From Methanomassiliicoccales archaeon (lineage in GTDB: Archaea > Thermoplasmatota > Thermoplasmata > Methanomassiliicoccales > UBA472): a stretch of DNA of 26,772 nucleotides. Positions within the stretch are counted from its first letter, which is position 1; the number at the start of each line of letters is the position of its first letter. The notes beneath the pieces are model-generated. The model was not told the origin of the DNA. It worked only from the letters and a program-made list of their open reading frames with translations, and made no database searches. The DNA lies in NCBI GenBank assembly GCA_028679935.1, contig JAJRAL010000154.1:1-26772 (forward strand). The letters run 5' to 3'. A program made the position numbers and the translations under genes. Below, in pieces: positions 1 to 7,518 of the stretch.

Positions 1-75
1 AGGCGTTTCCCGATATATAACCATGTTGCAGTCCAGCAATCCTGGCTTGACGGGGCGGAGGGACCAAGAACGCTC

Positions 76-97
76 GCCGTCGGCACGACGGCCGACG
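76..97. repeat. Short inverted repeat, two alternative hairpins
   Basis: Bases 76-82 pair perfectly with 86-92 (7-bp stem, 3-nt loop). Alternatively, 78-84 pairs with 91-97 (7-bp stem, 6-nt loop). The two stems share bases, so only one can form at a time. It lies in the gene-free left end (1-197), about 100 bp before the first gene. There is no following T-run, so a terminator call is weak. A TATA-like stretch at 13-20 lies before it, so it could sit in the leader of a short transcript or belong to a gene beyond the left edge. Confidence 0.35.
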
Positions 98-147
98 AAT
101 TCGCGAGAGACGTTCGGCCGACTGGTGCATTTCCCTATTCCGACAGG

Positions 148-158
148 TTCAAATATCG
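148..158 (+). promoter_or_regulatory. TATA box for the TPD nuclease operon
   Basis: An AT-rich TATA-like element (core AAATAT, 151-156) stands in GC-rich DNA. Its centre plus 26 bp predicts a transcription start near 180, giving an 18-nt leader to the ATG at 198. Assigned by position and composition only. Confidence 0.5.
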
Positions 159-197
159 CCCCCCTGCTACAAGCGCCCAAGAGACCAGTGCTGTAAG

Positions 198-983
198 ATG
201 AGGAATGAAGATTTCATATCGCTCTACGACAACCTGCGATACCCGTCCGACGTGAAGTCGATGGCCAAGGAATTCGGCCTCGACGAGGAGCTTCTGAGAG
301 TGATATTCACCCAAAAGGTGACCAGGGACACCACCAAGAAGTTCTATCGCGTCCAGAGGATCGCGCCGCAGCTCCTCAGGGAATGGAAGCAGGGCAGGAG
401 CATGGTGCAGCTGTCCCGCAAACACGCCTTCCCCCCGATCCTCATGGGCATGATGATATTCCAGGCGAACGGATGCTCGAAGAAGACGTTCTGGAAGCAC
501 GTCAGGGAGCCGCAGAGCATAACCGACGCCCGCCTCAAGAGGGAGATCATCGAGATAACCGAGGAGGATTGCGTCTACTCTCCCTGGGCTAATGAGGAAC
601 AGTACAAGCGGGGCATCTGGGGCGAGGAACAGCTCCAGGGCTGGCTGAATAAGCGGGGACTCACCTACCGAACGGAGAAGGACCTGCGCGGCGAGTTCCC
701 CAAGACGCCGGACTGCCTGCTCGACGAGCCGATCAGAGTGAACGGATGGGACATCAACTGGATCGAGTCGAAGGCGTCCTTCGGCGACACGATCGAGATA
801 GGCAAGAACGTGAGGAAGCAGCTCGAGCCGTACACGGAGCTTTTCGGCGATGGACTTGTGGTCTATTGGTTCGGGTTCGTGGACGAGGCCGAGAGCCCCG
901 CGGGCATCTTCATCACCGACTCCTCGCTCCTGCACATGGATTGCAAGGTCCTGAAGACAGAATGCAAAAGACCTTTGGCATAG
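198..983 (+). CDS. TPD-motif PD-(D/E)XK nuclease-fold protein, CDIN1 (C15orf41) homologue
   Basis: A 261-residue protein. The C-terminal half carries a PD-(D/E)XK arrangement: G142-E143 in a GIWGEEQL stretch (motif I), the diagnostic Thr170-Pro171-Asp172 (motif II), and Glu190-Ser-Lys192 (motif III). The TPD triplet defines the family that includes human CDIN1, which is mutated in congenital dyserythropoietic anaemia type I. The N-terminal 110 residues contain two helix-turn-helix-like segments (about 17-40 and 68-101), matching the two HTH domains predicted for CDIN1. All three acidic/Lys positions are present, so nuclease activity is plausible, but its substrate is unknown. The next gene, also a PD-(D/E)XK protein, starts 18 bp downstream on the same strand, so the two are probably co-transcribed. 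No clear Shine-Dalgarno (SD) sequence precedes the ATG; a TATA box about 45 bp upstream supports a short leader. Confidence 0.8.
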   Translation: MRNEDFISLYDNLRYPSDVKSMAKEFGLDEELLRVIFTQKVTRDTTKKFYRVQRIAPQLLREWKQGRSMVQLSRKHAFPPILMGMMIFQANGCSKKTFWKHVREPQSITDARLKREIIEITEEDCVYSPWANEEQYKRGIWGEEQLQGWLNKRGLTYRTEKDLRGEFPKTPDCLLDEPIRVNGWDINWIESKASFGDTIEIGKNVRKQLEPYTELFGDGLVVYWFGFVDEAESPAGIFITDSSLLHMDCKVLKTECKRPLA

Positions 984-1001
984 ACGCATTTAGCGCGTGC
1001 G

Positions 1002-1985
1002 ATGGCCGGCTCGATCATCTCCGCCAGCGACCTTGAGCGCTACAGCTATTGTCCTCTGAGCTGGTGGCTTGGCCAAGGCACGGAGGTGGCGTCGGAGCCT
1101 CTGAAGCAGGGCGACGAACGGCACGGTGAGTTCTCCGGAGGCCTCCGGGCAATCGTCAGCATGGAGGAGCGGGCGAGCAACTGGGAAAGGGTCGTGCTGG
1201 TCTTCTCCATCACCGCCACCGTCCTGGGCCTGCTCGGCCTTTCGTTGATCTGGCCCGGGGGCTGGTCCCTCAGCGTCCTCCTCGCCGGCATCTCGATAGT
1301 CTGGATCGCCGCCGCTCTCATCCTCCTCTACCTGTCCGCCTCGCTCAAGGACAAGAGCAGGAGTTCCAGATACGGACAGGCGGTCACCATGGCCGCGATC
1401 GTGGCGATGGTGATAGCGCTGAATTCCGTCACGCTCCTGCACCAAGACCCGGTGCTCGCAGAGATAGTGGAGGGCCTCGCGCTCCTCTGGCTAATAGCTG
1501 CCTCGCTCGCTCTCTACTTCTCGGCCGCATCGAGCCGAAGGGCGCTCGCGAAGAGAAGGGAGCAGATGATCGAGGGCAAGATCCTCTACGTCGACGCCGG
1601 GGACGCCCCTCTGCTCAAGTCCGAGAAATATGGGCTCTCGGGAAGGCCGGACTATGTGATAGAAGTGGGCGGCGAGCTCGTGCCGGTCGAGATCAAGACA
1701 GGCAGGAAGCCGCGGGGCCCCTTGTTCTCCCACGTGCTACAAGTGGCCGCCTACGGCCTGCTAGTGGAGGACGTGATGGGAAGACCCGTGTCACACGGCA
1801 TCCTCCGCTACGGTGATGAGGAGCACGAGATCGAGCTGGACCAGGACCTCAGAAACCTCGTGCTCTCGAAGCTCGATGAGATGAGGAAGAAGGAACAGAC
1901 CGGCAAGGTCCACCGCAATCACAATCGGCCTGGCAAGTGCCGCTCTTGCTCTCGCCGCGGGCTGTGCCCGGAACGGTTGGCCTGA
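1002..1985 (+). CDS. Cas4/RecB-like Fe-S nuclease with four internal transmembrane helices
   Basis: A 327-residue protein with split Cas4-type features. Cys17 sits in a YCPLSWW context. A G-x3-H segment follows (Gly37, His41). Asp217 lies in GRPDYVI, Glu230-x-Lys232 in PVEIKTG, and Gln247-x3-Tyr251. The C-terminal cysteines are Cys313-x2-Cys316-x5-Cys322. One N-terminal plus three C-terminal cysteines is the 4Fe-4S pattern of Cas4 and AddB. Between His41 and Asp217 are four strongly hydrophobic segments, about 64-84, 88-111, 127-146 and 155-175, which should anchor the protein in the membrane. That insertion is not part of a standard Cas4. No CRISPR array or other cas gene is present, so a CRISPR role is not supported. 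DNA repair or defence at the membrane is only a guess. The gene follows the TPD nuclease by 18 bp, and its TGA abuts the TGA of glmS on the other strand. Confidence 0.75.
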   Translation: MAGSIISASDLERYSYCPLSWWLGQGTEVASEPLKQGDERHGEFSGGLRAIVSMEERASNWERVVLVFSITATVLGLLGLSLIWPGGWSLSVLLAGISIVWIAAALILLYLSASLKDKSRSSRYGQAVTMAAIVAMVIALNSVTLLHQDPVLAEIVEGLALLWLIAASLALYFSAASSRRALAKRREQMIEGKILYVDAGDAPLLKSEKYGLSGRPDYVIEVGGELVPVEIKTGRKPRGPLFSHVLQVAAYGLLVEDVMGRPVSHGILRYGDEEHEIELDQDLRNLVLSKLDEMRKKEQTGKVHRNHNRPGKCRSCSRRGLCPERLA

Positions 1986-3773
1986 TCAATCCACGGTGAC
2001 GCTCTTGGCTAGGTTGCGCGGCTTGTCGATCGGGCAGCCTCTCTTCTTCGCGACGTTGTAGGCCATCAATTGCAGGAGCACGGTGACGAGGAAGGGCGAG
2101 CAGAACGGCGGCACGGCCGGCACGTAGAGGCAGAGGTCCGCCAGGCGCTCGATCTCCTTGTCGCCCTCCTGGGCTATCGCGATCACCGGCGCGTCCCTGG
2201 CCTTGACCTCCGACAGGTTCGAGATCATCTTGTCGTAGGTGTGGTCGCGGACGCATGCGGCGACCACCGGTGTCTTGTCGCCTATCAGAGCGAGAGGTCC
2301 GTGCTTGAGCTCCCCGGCGGCGTATCCCTCGGCGTGGATGTACGATATCTCCTTGAGCTTGAGGGCCCCCTCGAGCATGACCGGGTAGCTGACGCTCCGG
2401 CCGAGGTAGAAGACATCCCGCGCCTCGGAGAGCATGGCGCAGGCCTCCTCGAGCTGCGATGACTGATCCAACACCGTGCGGATGTGCTTCGGGATCCCGA
2501 GGAGCTGCGTCCTGATGCTCCTCAGCTCGTCGGCGCCGATCGTCCCCCTCGAGGCTCCCATCCTCATCGAGAGGAGGTAGAGCATGACCAGCTGCGCGAT
2601 GAAGGTCTTCGTGGCGGCGACGCCGATTTCGGGCCCCGCCCTGGTGTAGAGCGTTTCCTCGACCTCACGGGAGAGCGTGCTGCCGACGACGTTGGTGATC
2701 GCCAGAGTGCGGTAGCCGCGGCGCTTCGCCTCCCTCGCGGCGGCGAGCGTGTCGGCGGTCTCGCCGCTCTGGCTTATGAACACGACAAGCGGGTTCTCCT
2801 GGACGGCCGAGGAGTAGCGGAACTCGGAGGCGAGCTCGACGTTCGTCGGCAGCTTCGCCACCTTCTCCATCACGTACTTGCCGACCATGGCTGCGTAGTA
2901 GGAGGTGCCGCAGGCGACCATGCGAACCGACGAGACGTCCTTGAAGGCCGAGCCCCACTCCGGGTCGGCCTCAAGATTGCCGATGAGGGTGTTCCTCACC
3001 GCCTCCGGCTCGTCGTAGATCTCCTTGAGCATGAAGTGCTCGAACCCGCCCTTCTTGGCATCCTCGGCGCTCCAGGTGACAAGCTCCGACTTCCTCTCGA
3101 TGGGCCTTCCGTCCCCGTCCATTATCCTCACGGACCTCGGCCCTATCTCGGCGATCTCGCCGTCCATCAGGTAGACGACCTTGTTGGTGTGCTCGAGCAT
3201 GGCGGTGACGTCCGAGGCGACGAAGTTCTCGCCGACACCGAGGCCGATGACCAGTGGGTTCTCCTTCCTCGCCGCCACCAGCTTGTCCGAGCCTTGCTTG
3301 ACCGCGACCAGAGCGTAGGTGCCCTTCACCTCGCGCAGGGTGGCGAGCATCGCCTCGGTCAGGTCTCCCTTGTCATGCTTCTCCAGCAGGTGGACCAGCA
3401 CCTCGGTGTCGGTCTCCGATGTGAACTTGTGCCCCTCCCTGAGAAGGGCGGACTTGAGCTCGGAGAAGTTCTCGATGATGCCGTTGTGAATCAGAGCTAT
3501 CTTGCCGGTGCAGTCGCGGAACGGGTGGGCATTCTCCTTCGAAGGCTTGCCGCAGGTCGCCCAGCGGGTATGGGCGACGCCGATGCCGCCCTTCATCGAG
3601 GGGAGCGTTCCCTCCATGACCGCAATCTCTCCCTTATCCTTGTGTATCTGGAGCTTGCTCCCGGCGACGGCGATGCCCGCGGAGTCGTAGCCGCGGTACT
3701 CGAGGCGATGGAGCGCGCTCATCAGTATCTCTGTCGCGTTCCTCGGCCCGGTATAACCGACGATGCCACACAT
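1986..3773 (-). CDS. glmS: Glutamine--fructose-6-phosphate aminotransferase (isomerizing)
   Basis: Makes glucosamine-6-phosphate from fructose-6-phosphate and glutamine, the first step to UDP-GlcNAc. The 595-residue length is typical. The protein starts MCGIVGYTG; Cys2 is the N-terminal nucleophile exposed after Met removal. The class II glutamine amidotransferase domain (about 1-220) contains the THTRWAT-like segment AHTRWATCG. Two SIS sugar-isomerase domains follow, with motifs such as CGTSYYA and SQSGETADT, and the C-terminus LAKSVTVD is family-typical. The reading frame runs open far upstream, but only this ATG gives the required N-terminal Cys. The ATG overlaps the stop codon of glmU by one base (TGATG), so translational coupling within a glmU-glmS operon is likely. 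Confidence 0.95.
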   Translation of the reverse strand: MCGIVGYTGPRNATEILMSALHRLEYRGYDSAGIAVAGSKLQIHKDKGEIAVMEGTLPSMKGGIGVAHTRWATCGKPSKENAHPFRDCTGKIALIHNGIIENFSELKSALLREGHKFTSETDTEVLVHLLEKHDKGDLTEAMLATLREVKGTYALVAVKQGSDKLVAARKENPLVIGLGVGENFVASDVTAMLEHTNKVVYLMDGEIAEIGPRSVRIMDGDGRPIERKSELVTWSAEDAKKGGFEHFMLKEIYDEPEAVRNTLIGNLEADPEWGSAFKDVSSVRMVACGTSYYAAMVGKYVMEKVAKLPTNVELASEFRYSSAVQENPLVVFISQSGETADTLAAAREAKRRGYRTLAITNVVGSTLSREVEETLYTRAGPEIGVAATKTFIAQLVMLYLLSMRMGASRGTIGADELRSIRTQLLGIPKHIRTVLDQSSQLEEACAMLSEARDVFYLGRSVSYPVMLEGALKLKEISYIHAEGYAAGELKHGPLALIGDKTPVVAACVRDHTYDKMISNLSEVKARDAPVIAIAQEGDKEIERLADLCLYVPAVPPFCSPFLVTVLLQLMAYNVAKKRGCPIDKPRNLAKSVTVD

Positions 3774-4963
3774 CAGACCACGATGCTCCTGTCCTCTAGG
3801 TTCCCCCGTATCGTGGCGTGGTCCGCTATCCTGCTCTCCGAGCCGACTATCGTTCCGGCCTCGCAGGCGACCCCCGAGCCGAGCACGGCGTTCTGGCCGA
3901 ACAGCGAGCCGATCTTGCGCAAGTGGAAGAACTCCTTCTCGACGTTCACGTTCGCCGAGGAACAGGCCGCGAGCAGCCCAGGACCGGCGGAGACGCCCTC
4001 GTCGAGGACGCAGTGCGAGAGGTGAGAATGGGCCCCGAGCGACACCCCGCCCATGATCACCGACTCGACGATGTTGACATACGGTCCGATGTTCACGGCG
4101 TTGCCGATGCTCGTCGCCCCTTGTATCGTGACGTATGGCCCGATGTCGCATCCCTCGCCGATCACGACCGGACCTTCGATATAGCAGCCGGAGCGTATCC
4201 GCGTACCGGCCCCAACCGACACCTGGCCCTTGAAGAACACGTTGTCCTCGACGGTGCCCTGGACCGACAGGCCCTGCCACTCCATCGCCGCGCTATTGAC
4301 CTTGATGATGTCCCACGGATAGACGACGTCCATCCACTTGCCGTTCCCGTGGACCGCTTTGAGATGCATCCGCTTGAGGTTGGGCACGATCGCCTGAGTT
4401 ATGGCCATGACGCCCTTCGCTCGCGCCTCTTCCAGAACGCTGAACACCTCGGGGCTGAAGCGGTACATACCTGTGGAAACCGTCGTCTCGGCCGAGGTCG
4501 TCGGCTTCTCGACGATGTTCACCACACGGTCGCCCTCTACGTCGACCACGCCGTACTTCGAGGCCATCTCGCTCGACGCTACCGCGACCGCCATGCCCTT
4601 ATCATGTGCGAGAAGCTGCGCCACCATTCGCGCGTCGACGATGTTGTCGCCCGCCAGGACGAGGAACTCCCTGTCGACCTTGGAACTGGCCGCGAGCAAT
4701 GCGTGCGCGGTGCCCAACTGCCTCTCCTGGACAACGTACTCGATGTTCGCCCCGAACGCCTCGCCGGAGCCGAAATAGGACATGATGCGTTCCTTGCGAT
4801 AGCCGACGACGAGAACGATGTCCTTGACCCCGTTCTCGGCCAGCGCCTTGATCACGTACTCGAGGATCGGACGGTTGGCGACCGGGATCATGACCTTGGG
4901 GCGGGTGTTCGTGAACGGCCTAAGGCGCGTTCCTTCCCCCGCCGCCAGGACGACTGCCTTCAA
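3773..4963 (-). CDS. glmU: Bifunctional sugar-1-phosphate nucleotidylyltransferase / acetyltransferase (archaeal GlmU type)
   Basis: Probably converts glucosamine-1-phosphate to UDP-GlcNAc. A nucleotidyltransferase domain (about 1-230) opens with VVLAAGEGTRLRPFT, the pyrophosphorylase signature. A left-handed beta-helix of hexapeptide repeats follows (about 240-396; e.g. IGEGCDIGPYVTIQG). At 396 residues it is close to known archaeal bifunctional enzymes such as Sulfolobus ST0452, some of which also act on glucose-1-phosphate/dTTP. I chose the TTG at 4963: it gives the canonical MKAVVLAAG start, is preceded 8 nt upstream by GAGGAGG (4972-4978), and a TATA box predicts a start of transcription near 4978. 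Longer in-frame readings to 5029 would begin upstream of the promoter. First gene of the glmU-glmS operon, consistent with their consecutive steps. Confidence 0.88.
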   Translation of the reverse strand: MKAVVLAAGEGTRLRPFTNTRPKVMIPVANRPILEYVIKALAENGVKDIVLVVGYRKERIMSYFGSGEAFGANIEYVVQERQLGTAHALLAASSKVDREFLVLAGDNIVDARMVAQLLAHDKGMAVAVASSEMASKYGVVDVEGDRVVNIVEKPTTSAETTVSTGMYRFSPEVFSVLEEARAKGVMAITQAIVPNLKRMHLKAVHGNGKWMDVVYPWDIIKVNSAAMEWQGLSVQGTVEDNVFFKGQVSVGAGTRIRSGCYIEGPVVIGEGCDIGPYVTIQGATSIGNAVNIGPYVNIVESVIMGGVSLGAHSHLSHCVLDEGVSAGPGLLAACSSANVNVEKEFFHLRKIGSLFGQNAVLGSGVACEAGTIVGSESRIADHATIRGNLEDRSIVV

Positions 4964-4971
4964 GCCTGTGG

Positions 4972-4978
4972 CCTCCTC
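4972..4978 (-). promoter_or_regulatory. Shine-Dalgarno that decides the glmU start
   Basis: GAGGAGG on the minus strand, 8 nt before the TTG at 4963. It supports TTG initiation over the upstream in-frame codons. Confidence 0.65.
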
Positions 4979-5000
4979 GACTCGCAATCCCCTCCAATCG

Positions 5001-5008
5001 TATAAATG
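5001..5008 (-). promoter_or_regulatory. TATA box of the glmU-glmS operon
   Basis: CATTTATA on the minus strand. Its centre minus 26 bp predicts transcription from about 4978, 15 nt before the chosen TTG start. Confidence 0.55.
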
Positions 5009-5069
5009 CACGCGCCCGCTTGGCGCCACGGCCTACTGAGGAGTATCACGGCCGATAATCGTCGGAAAG

Positions 5070-5080
5070 CTATTAATTTG
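5070..5080 (+). promoter_or_regulatory. TATA box of the GvpD-like gene
   Basis: CTATTAATTTG is an isolated AT-rich element. Its centre plus 26 bp predicts a start near 5101, a 16-nt leader to the ATG at 5117. Confidence 0.55.
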
Positions 5081-5116
5081 GACCCTTTGCGATAGGAGCC
5101 GCTGCAGCGAAACAAC

Positions 5117-6568
5117 ATGGCAGAACCTAGCGTCCCACGCATTCCCCGCGAAATGATTGAGTTCTTCTCCTCGGAAGGAGGGCACTCGCTCGTCGTCAGG
5201 GGCACAGCTGGCGCCGGCAAGACCACCCTTGCGTTACAGATAATCGAGGACCTGGCGGCGATCGAGTCGAGCTACTACTTCTCCACACGGGTCTCGGACG
5301 CGTCTCTCTTCCTCCAATTCCCCTGGCTCAAGGGCCGGATGACGGGAACGGGGGCCAACGAACCTGCGCCCAGCGACAATCTACGCGACGGTCTCGCCTC
5401 GCTGAAGGGGATCGCCCCGCCCAGGAAGCAGGTCGGCAAGGGCCTGGTGTCCGTCAACATCGGCAAGGACCTTGGCGACATCGAGCGTCTCTATTTGGAA
5501 GTGGAGAAGCGCTCGTCCAGCAGGTCGCTCCTTGTGATTGACAGCCTCGACGCGCTATCAGAAAGATATGGGTTCACCCCGACCCGATTGCTTGCGACGA
5601 TCCAGAAAGACCTCGTCGAAGGGGGGGGAGCGAACGTCGTCTTCGTCCTTGAGAGCCCGGAACAGATGCTGGACTACCTCGGCGACGGCGTCGTGAGGTT
5701 GGAGATGGAGGAGCACGCCGGACGGAGGATCAGGGTCATCGAGCTCCTCAAGCTCAGGGGCTGTGAGATCCGCCAGCCGAAATACCTCTGCACACTGAAG
5801 GGCGGGAAGATCAACAGCTTCGAATACAGGTCCGGACGCGTCGCCTCGGGCAATGGAGCCTGGAAGGTGATCCCGGACCAGGGCGACCGGATCTCGACAG
5901 GAATAGGAGACCTCGACTCCCTCCTCGGCTCAGGCCTAGAGAAGGGTTCGGTCGTCCTGATAGAGCTCGGCGAGGGCGTCCCGGTCCCGGTGGCCGGGAC
6001 CATCGAAGAGGCCCTCGTTTCCAATTTCGTCGGTCTGGGTCGCGGGGTGCTCTGGATGCCGTTGAGGAAGGTCAGCGCCGAGAGCGCCAGGGCGAGGCTC
6101 TTGGAGGCGATCCCCCAGGACCGGTTCGAGTCGAGGGTCAAGATACCCGAACTGGCCTCGACGATGGCGAGCGGCGCGGAGAAGTACGTGCTGCCCGTGG
6201 AGGGATCGAGCGCCGCGTCGGACCTCAAGTGGCAGAACATGACCTACCATCTGGCGGGTGGGGAGCAGCCTTACCTGACCCTGCTTGGCTTCGACACCGC
6301 GGAGTCGGTCTACGGCCCGCAGGTGATGGAGCAGCTGGCCGACCACATCGCGGCTGTCAAGCGCAACCGCTGCGTCTTCGTCGGCATGACCTCGCCCTCG
6401 AACATCTCTTCGGCGAGGCTGAAGGACCTCGCCACCGTCCACCTGAAGCTGGACCGGATCGGCGGCACGGTGCTCCTGTACGGGGATGAGCCGTATACGG
6501 AGTGCAACGCGATTACGTTCAAGGAGAAGGAGCAGGGTGCCATGCTCGCCCTGACCCCGATAGTGTAG
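5117..6568 (+). CDS. GvpD/KaiC-like two-domain RecA-superfamily ATPase
   Basis: A 483-residue protein with two RecA-like domains. Domain 1 has an intact Walker A, GTAGAGKT at 29-36, and a Walker B at 138-144 (LLVIDSL). Domain 2 starts about residue 258 with the KaiC-type STGIGDLDSLLGSGL entry motif, but the following loop (283-295) has no GK[T/S], so it probably does not bind ATP in the usual way. Among families I know, it most resembles the archaeal GvpD group, first described as a regulator of gas-vesicle genes in haloarchaea, and general RAD55/KaiC-like signalling ATPases. No gas-vesicle structural gene is in the window, so a role in gas vesicles is not supported. It is followed 9 bp later by another RecA-fold gene, suggesting a paired complex. 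An 8-G run at 5621-5628 lies inside the gene and would be a natural slippage or sequencing-error site; the frame is open across it. Confidence 0.7.
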   Translation: MAEPSVPRIPREMIEFFSSEGGHSLVVRGTAGAGKTTLALQIIEDLAAIESSYYFSTRVSDASLFLQFPWLKGRMTGTGANEPAPSDNLRDGLASLKGIAPPRKQVGKGLVSVNIGKDLGDIERLYLEVEKRSSSRSLLVIDSLDALSERYGFTPTRLLATIQKDLVEGGGANVVFVLESPEQMLDYLGDGVVRLEMEEHAGRRIRVIELLKLRGCEIRQPKYLCTLKGGKINSFEYRSGRVASGNGAWKVIPDQGDRISTGIGDLDSLLGSGLEKGSVVLIELGEGVPVPVAGTIEEALVSNFVGLGRGVLWMPLRKVSAESARARLLEAIPQDRFESRVKIPELASTMASGAEKYVLPVEGSSAASDLKWQNMTYHLAGGEQPYLTLLGFDTAESVYGPQVMEQLADHIAAVKRNRCVFVGMTSPSNISSARLKDLATVHLKLDRIGGTVLLYGDEPYTECNAITFKEKEQGAMLALTPIV

Positions 6569-6577
6569 GTTACGAAG

Positions 6578-7258
6578 ATGCTACAAGCCCACCTCCCGGC
6601 CAATTCCTCGATGCTCATCATCGGCAGCCCAGGCATTGGGCTGATGGAGTTCAACGTCTACCTGGCCAAGGACTACCTCGACCAGGACGAGGTCGTTGTC
6701 TTCGTTGCAGTGGACGGAAGGGCGCGCGACGTCCTGGACCTGATGGACTCGTTCGGCGTTCAGACGCCCGCACTGCTAGGCAAGAAGCTCTTCCTTCTCG
6801 ATTACCATTCGACGCTCCTGGGCTCGGCAGAGGAGAAGCCGGCCTCGGGGAGCGGCATTAGGAACATCTCCGACCTGGAGGCGATAATGTTCAATATCGC
6901 CGCCATCTCCAAGCAGACGCAGAAGAAGGTGCACATCTTCCTCTACACCCTGTCCACGCTCTTCCTCTACAACCAGCCGAACGTCGTCCTGAAGTTCTTC
7001 CAGATATCCGCCTCGAGGATCCGCACCGAATTCGGCTCGATCGTCGTCTCGCTCCACGACGGGGTGCACGACGAGAAGACCGTCAATCACCTCATGGCCA
7101 TCGCCGATGGGGTGATCGAGCTGCGATTCGACGACGACCTCAACAAGATGATGAGGATAAGGAACATGAGGGGCGTCCCGACGTCCCCGCAGTGGATCCC
7201 GTTCGACATCGTCGCGGTGGGCGAGCAGAACGAGACGAAGCTGCTGGAATGGAAGTGA
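6578..7258 (+). CDS. RecA/KaiC-fold protein with degenerate P-loop
   Basis: A 226-residue single-domain protein. The N-terminal pattern SMLIIGSPGIGLMEF (from about residue 11) looks like a KaiC-type strand and P-loop, but the catalytic Lys-Thr is replaced by Leu-Met, so ATP hydrolysis is unlikely. A hydrophobic strand in HIFLYTLSTLFLY occupies the Walker B region without a clear acidic pair. It resembles the C-terminal half of KaiC-like/RAD55 proteins, such as the inactive domain of the gene just upstream, from which it may derive. The spacing of 9 bp indicates co-transcription. I infer a regulatory or scaffolding partner to the upstream ATPase; no precise function can be given. The gene is convergent with the small Cys-rich gene, with one base between the stop codons. 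Confidence 0.6.
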   Translation: MLQAHLPANSSMLIIGSPGIGLMEFNVYLAKDYLDQDEVVVFVAVDGRARDVLDLMDSFGVQTPALLGKKLFLLDYHSTLLGSAEEKPASGSGIRNISDLEAIMFNIAAISKQTQKKVHIFLYTLSTLFLYNQPNVVLKFFQISASRIRTEFGSIVVSLHDGVHDEKTVNHLMAIADGVIELRFDDDLNKMMRIRNMRGVPTSPQWIPFDIVAVGEQNETKLLEWK

Positions 7259-7259
7259 C

Positions 7260-7475
7260 CTAGACCTCTTCTTCCTCGGAGAAGGAGCCGTAGAGAGAGT
7301 TGTTCAGGTCCTCCCTCGACCTCTGGGTGGAGGCGGTGTAGAGTTCACACACCTTCTTCGGACCGATCACCCTCTCCTTCTTCATGCAGTAGACTAGGCT
7401 GCCGCCCGAGCCAAGCTCAGGCCTGGCATCCCTGTAGAGGCACCTGAAACAGAGTATGCTGGGTTCGACGGTCAC
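7260..7475 (-). CDS. Small Cys-containing conserved-looking protein of unknown function
   Basis: A 71-residue protein starting at GTG. Four cysteines are visible: Cys9-x2-Cys12 near the start, then Cys30 and Cys43. They could form one zinc or Fe-S site. The C-terminus is strongly acidic (SEEEEV). I do not recognise the family. The start is supported by a TATA-like element centred near 7501, exactly 26 bp upstream, which would make the mRNA leaderless with the GTG at its 5' end. It lies downstream of the initiator tRNA on the same strand. Confidence 0.55.
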   Translation of the reverse strand: MTVEPSILCFRCLYRDARPELGSGGSLVYCMKKERVIGPKKVCELYTASTQRSREDLNNSLYGSFSEEEEV

Positions 7476-7496
7476 GCGCAGCTAATCAGAGGTGGG

Positions 7497-7505
7497 GTAT
7501 AAGTG
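7497..7505 (-). promoter_or_regulatory. TATA box implying a leaderless mRNA
   Basis: CACTTATAC on the minus strand. The centre at about 7501 minus 26 falls on 7475, the GTG start of the small Cys-containing gene. Confidence 0.45.
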
Positions 7506-7518
7506 CTTTCTTCACGGG

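Noticed and set aside
141..165. Possible tRNA T-arm (GGTTCAAAT) near the left end
   Set aside because: No matching stem, anticodon arm or acceptor stem can be built around it; it fits better as a TATA element.
1002..1985. CRISPR-associated cas4
   Set aside because: No repeat-spacer array and no other cas gene in the window; the membrane insertion also differs from CRISPR Cas4.
3774..4280. Upstream extension of the glmS frame giving a 764-residue product
   Set aside because: The extension is antiparallel-free but overlaps glmU in another frame, and GlmS needs Cys as residue 2; only the ATG at 3773 provides that.
2484..5005. Long plus-strand open frames opposite glmS and glmU (e.g. 2484-4025, 3818-5005)
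   Set aside because: They are rich in Arg/His/Asp and low-complexity, match no family, and lie exactly antisense to strong genes; typical of GC-rich DNA.
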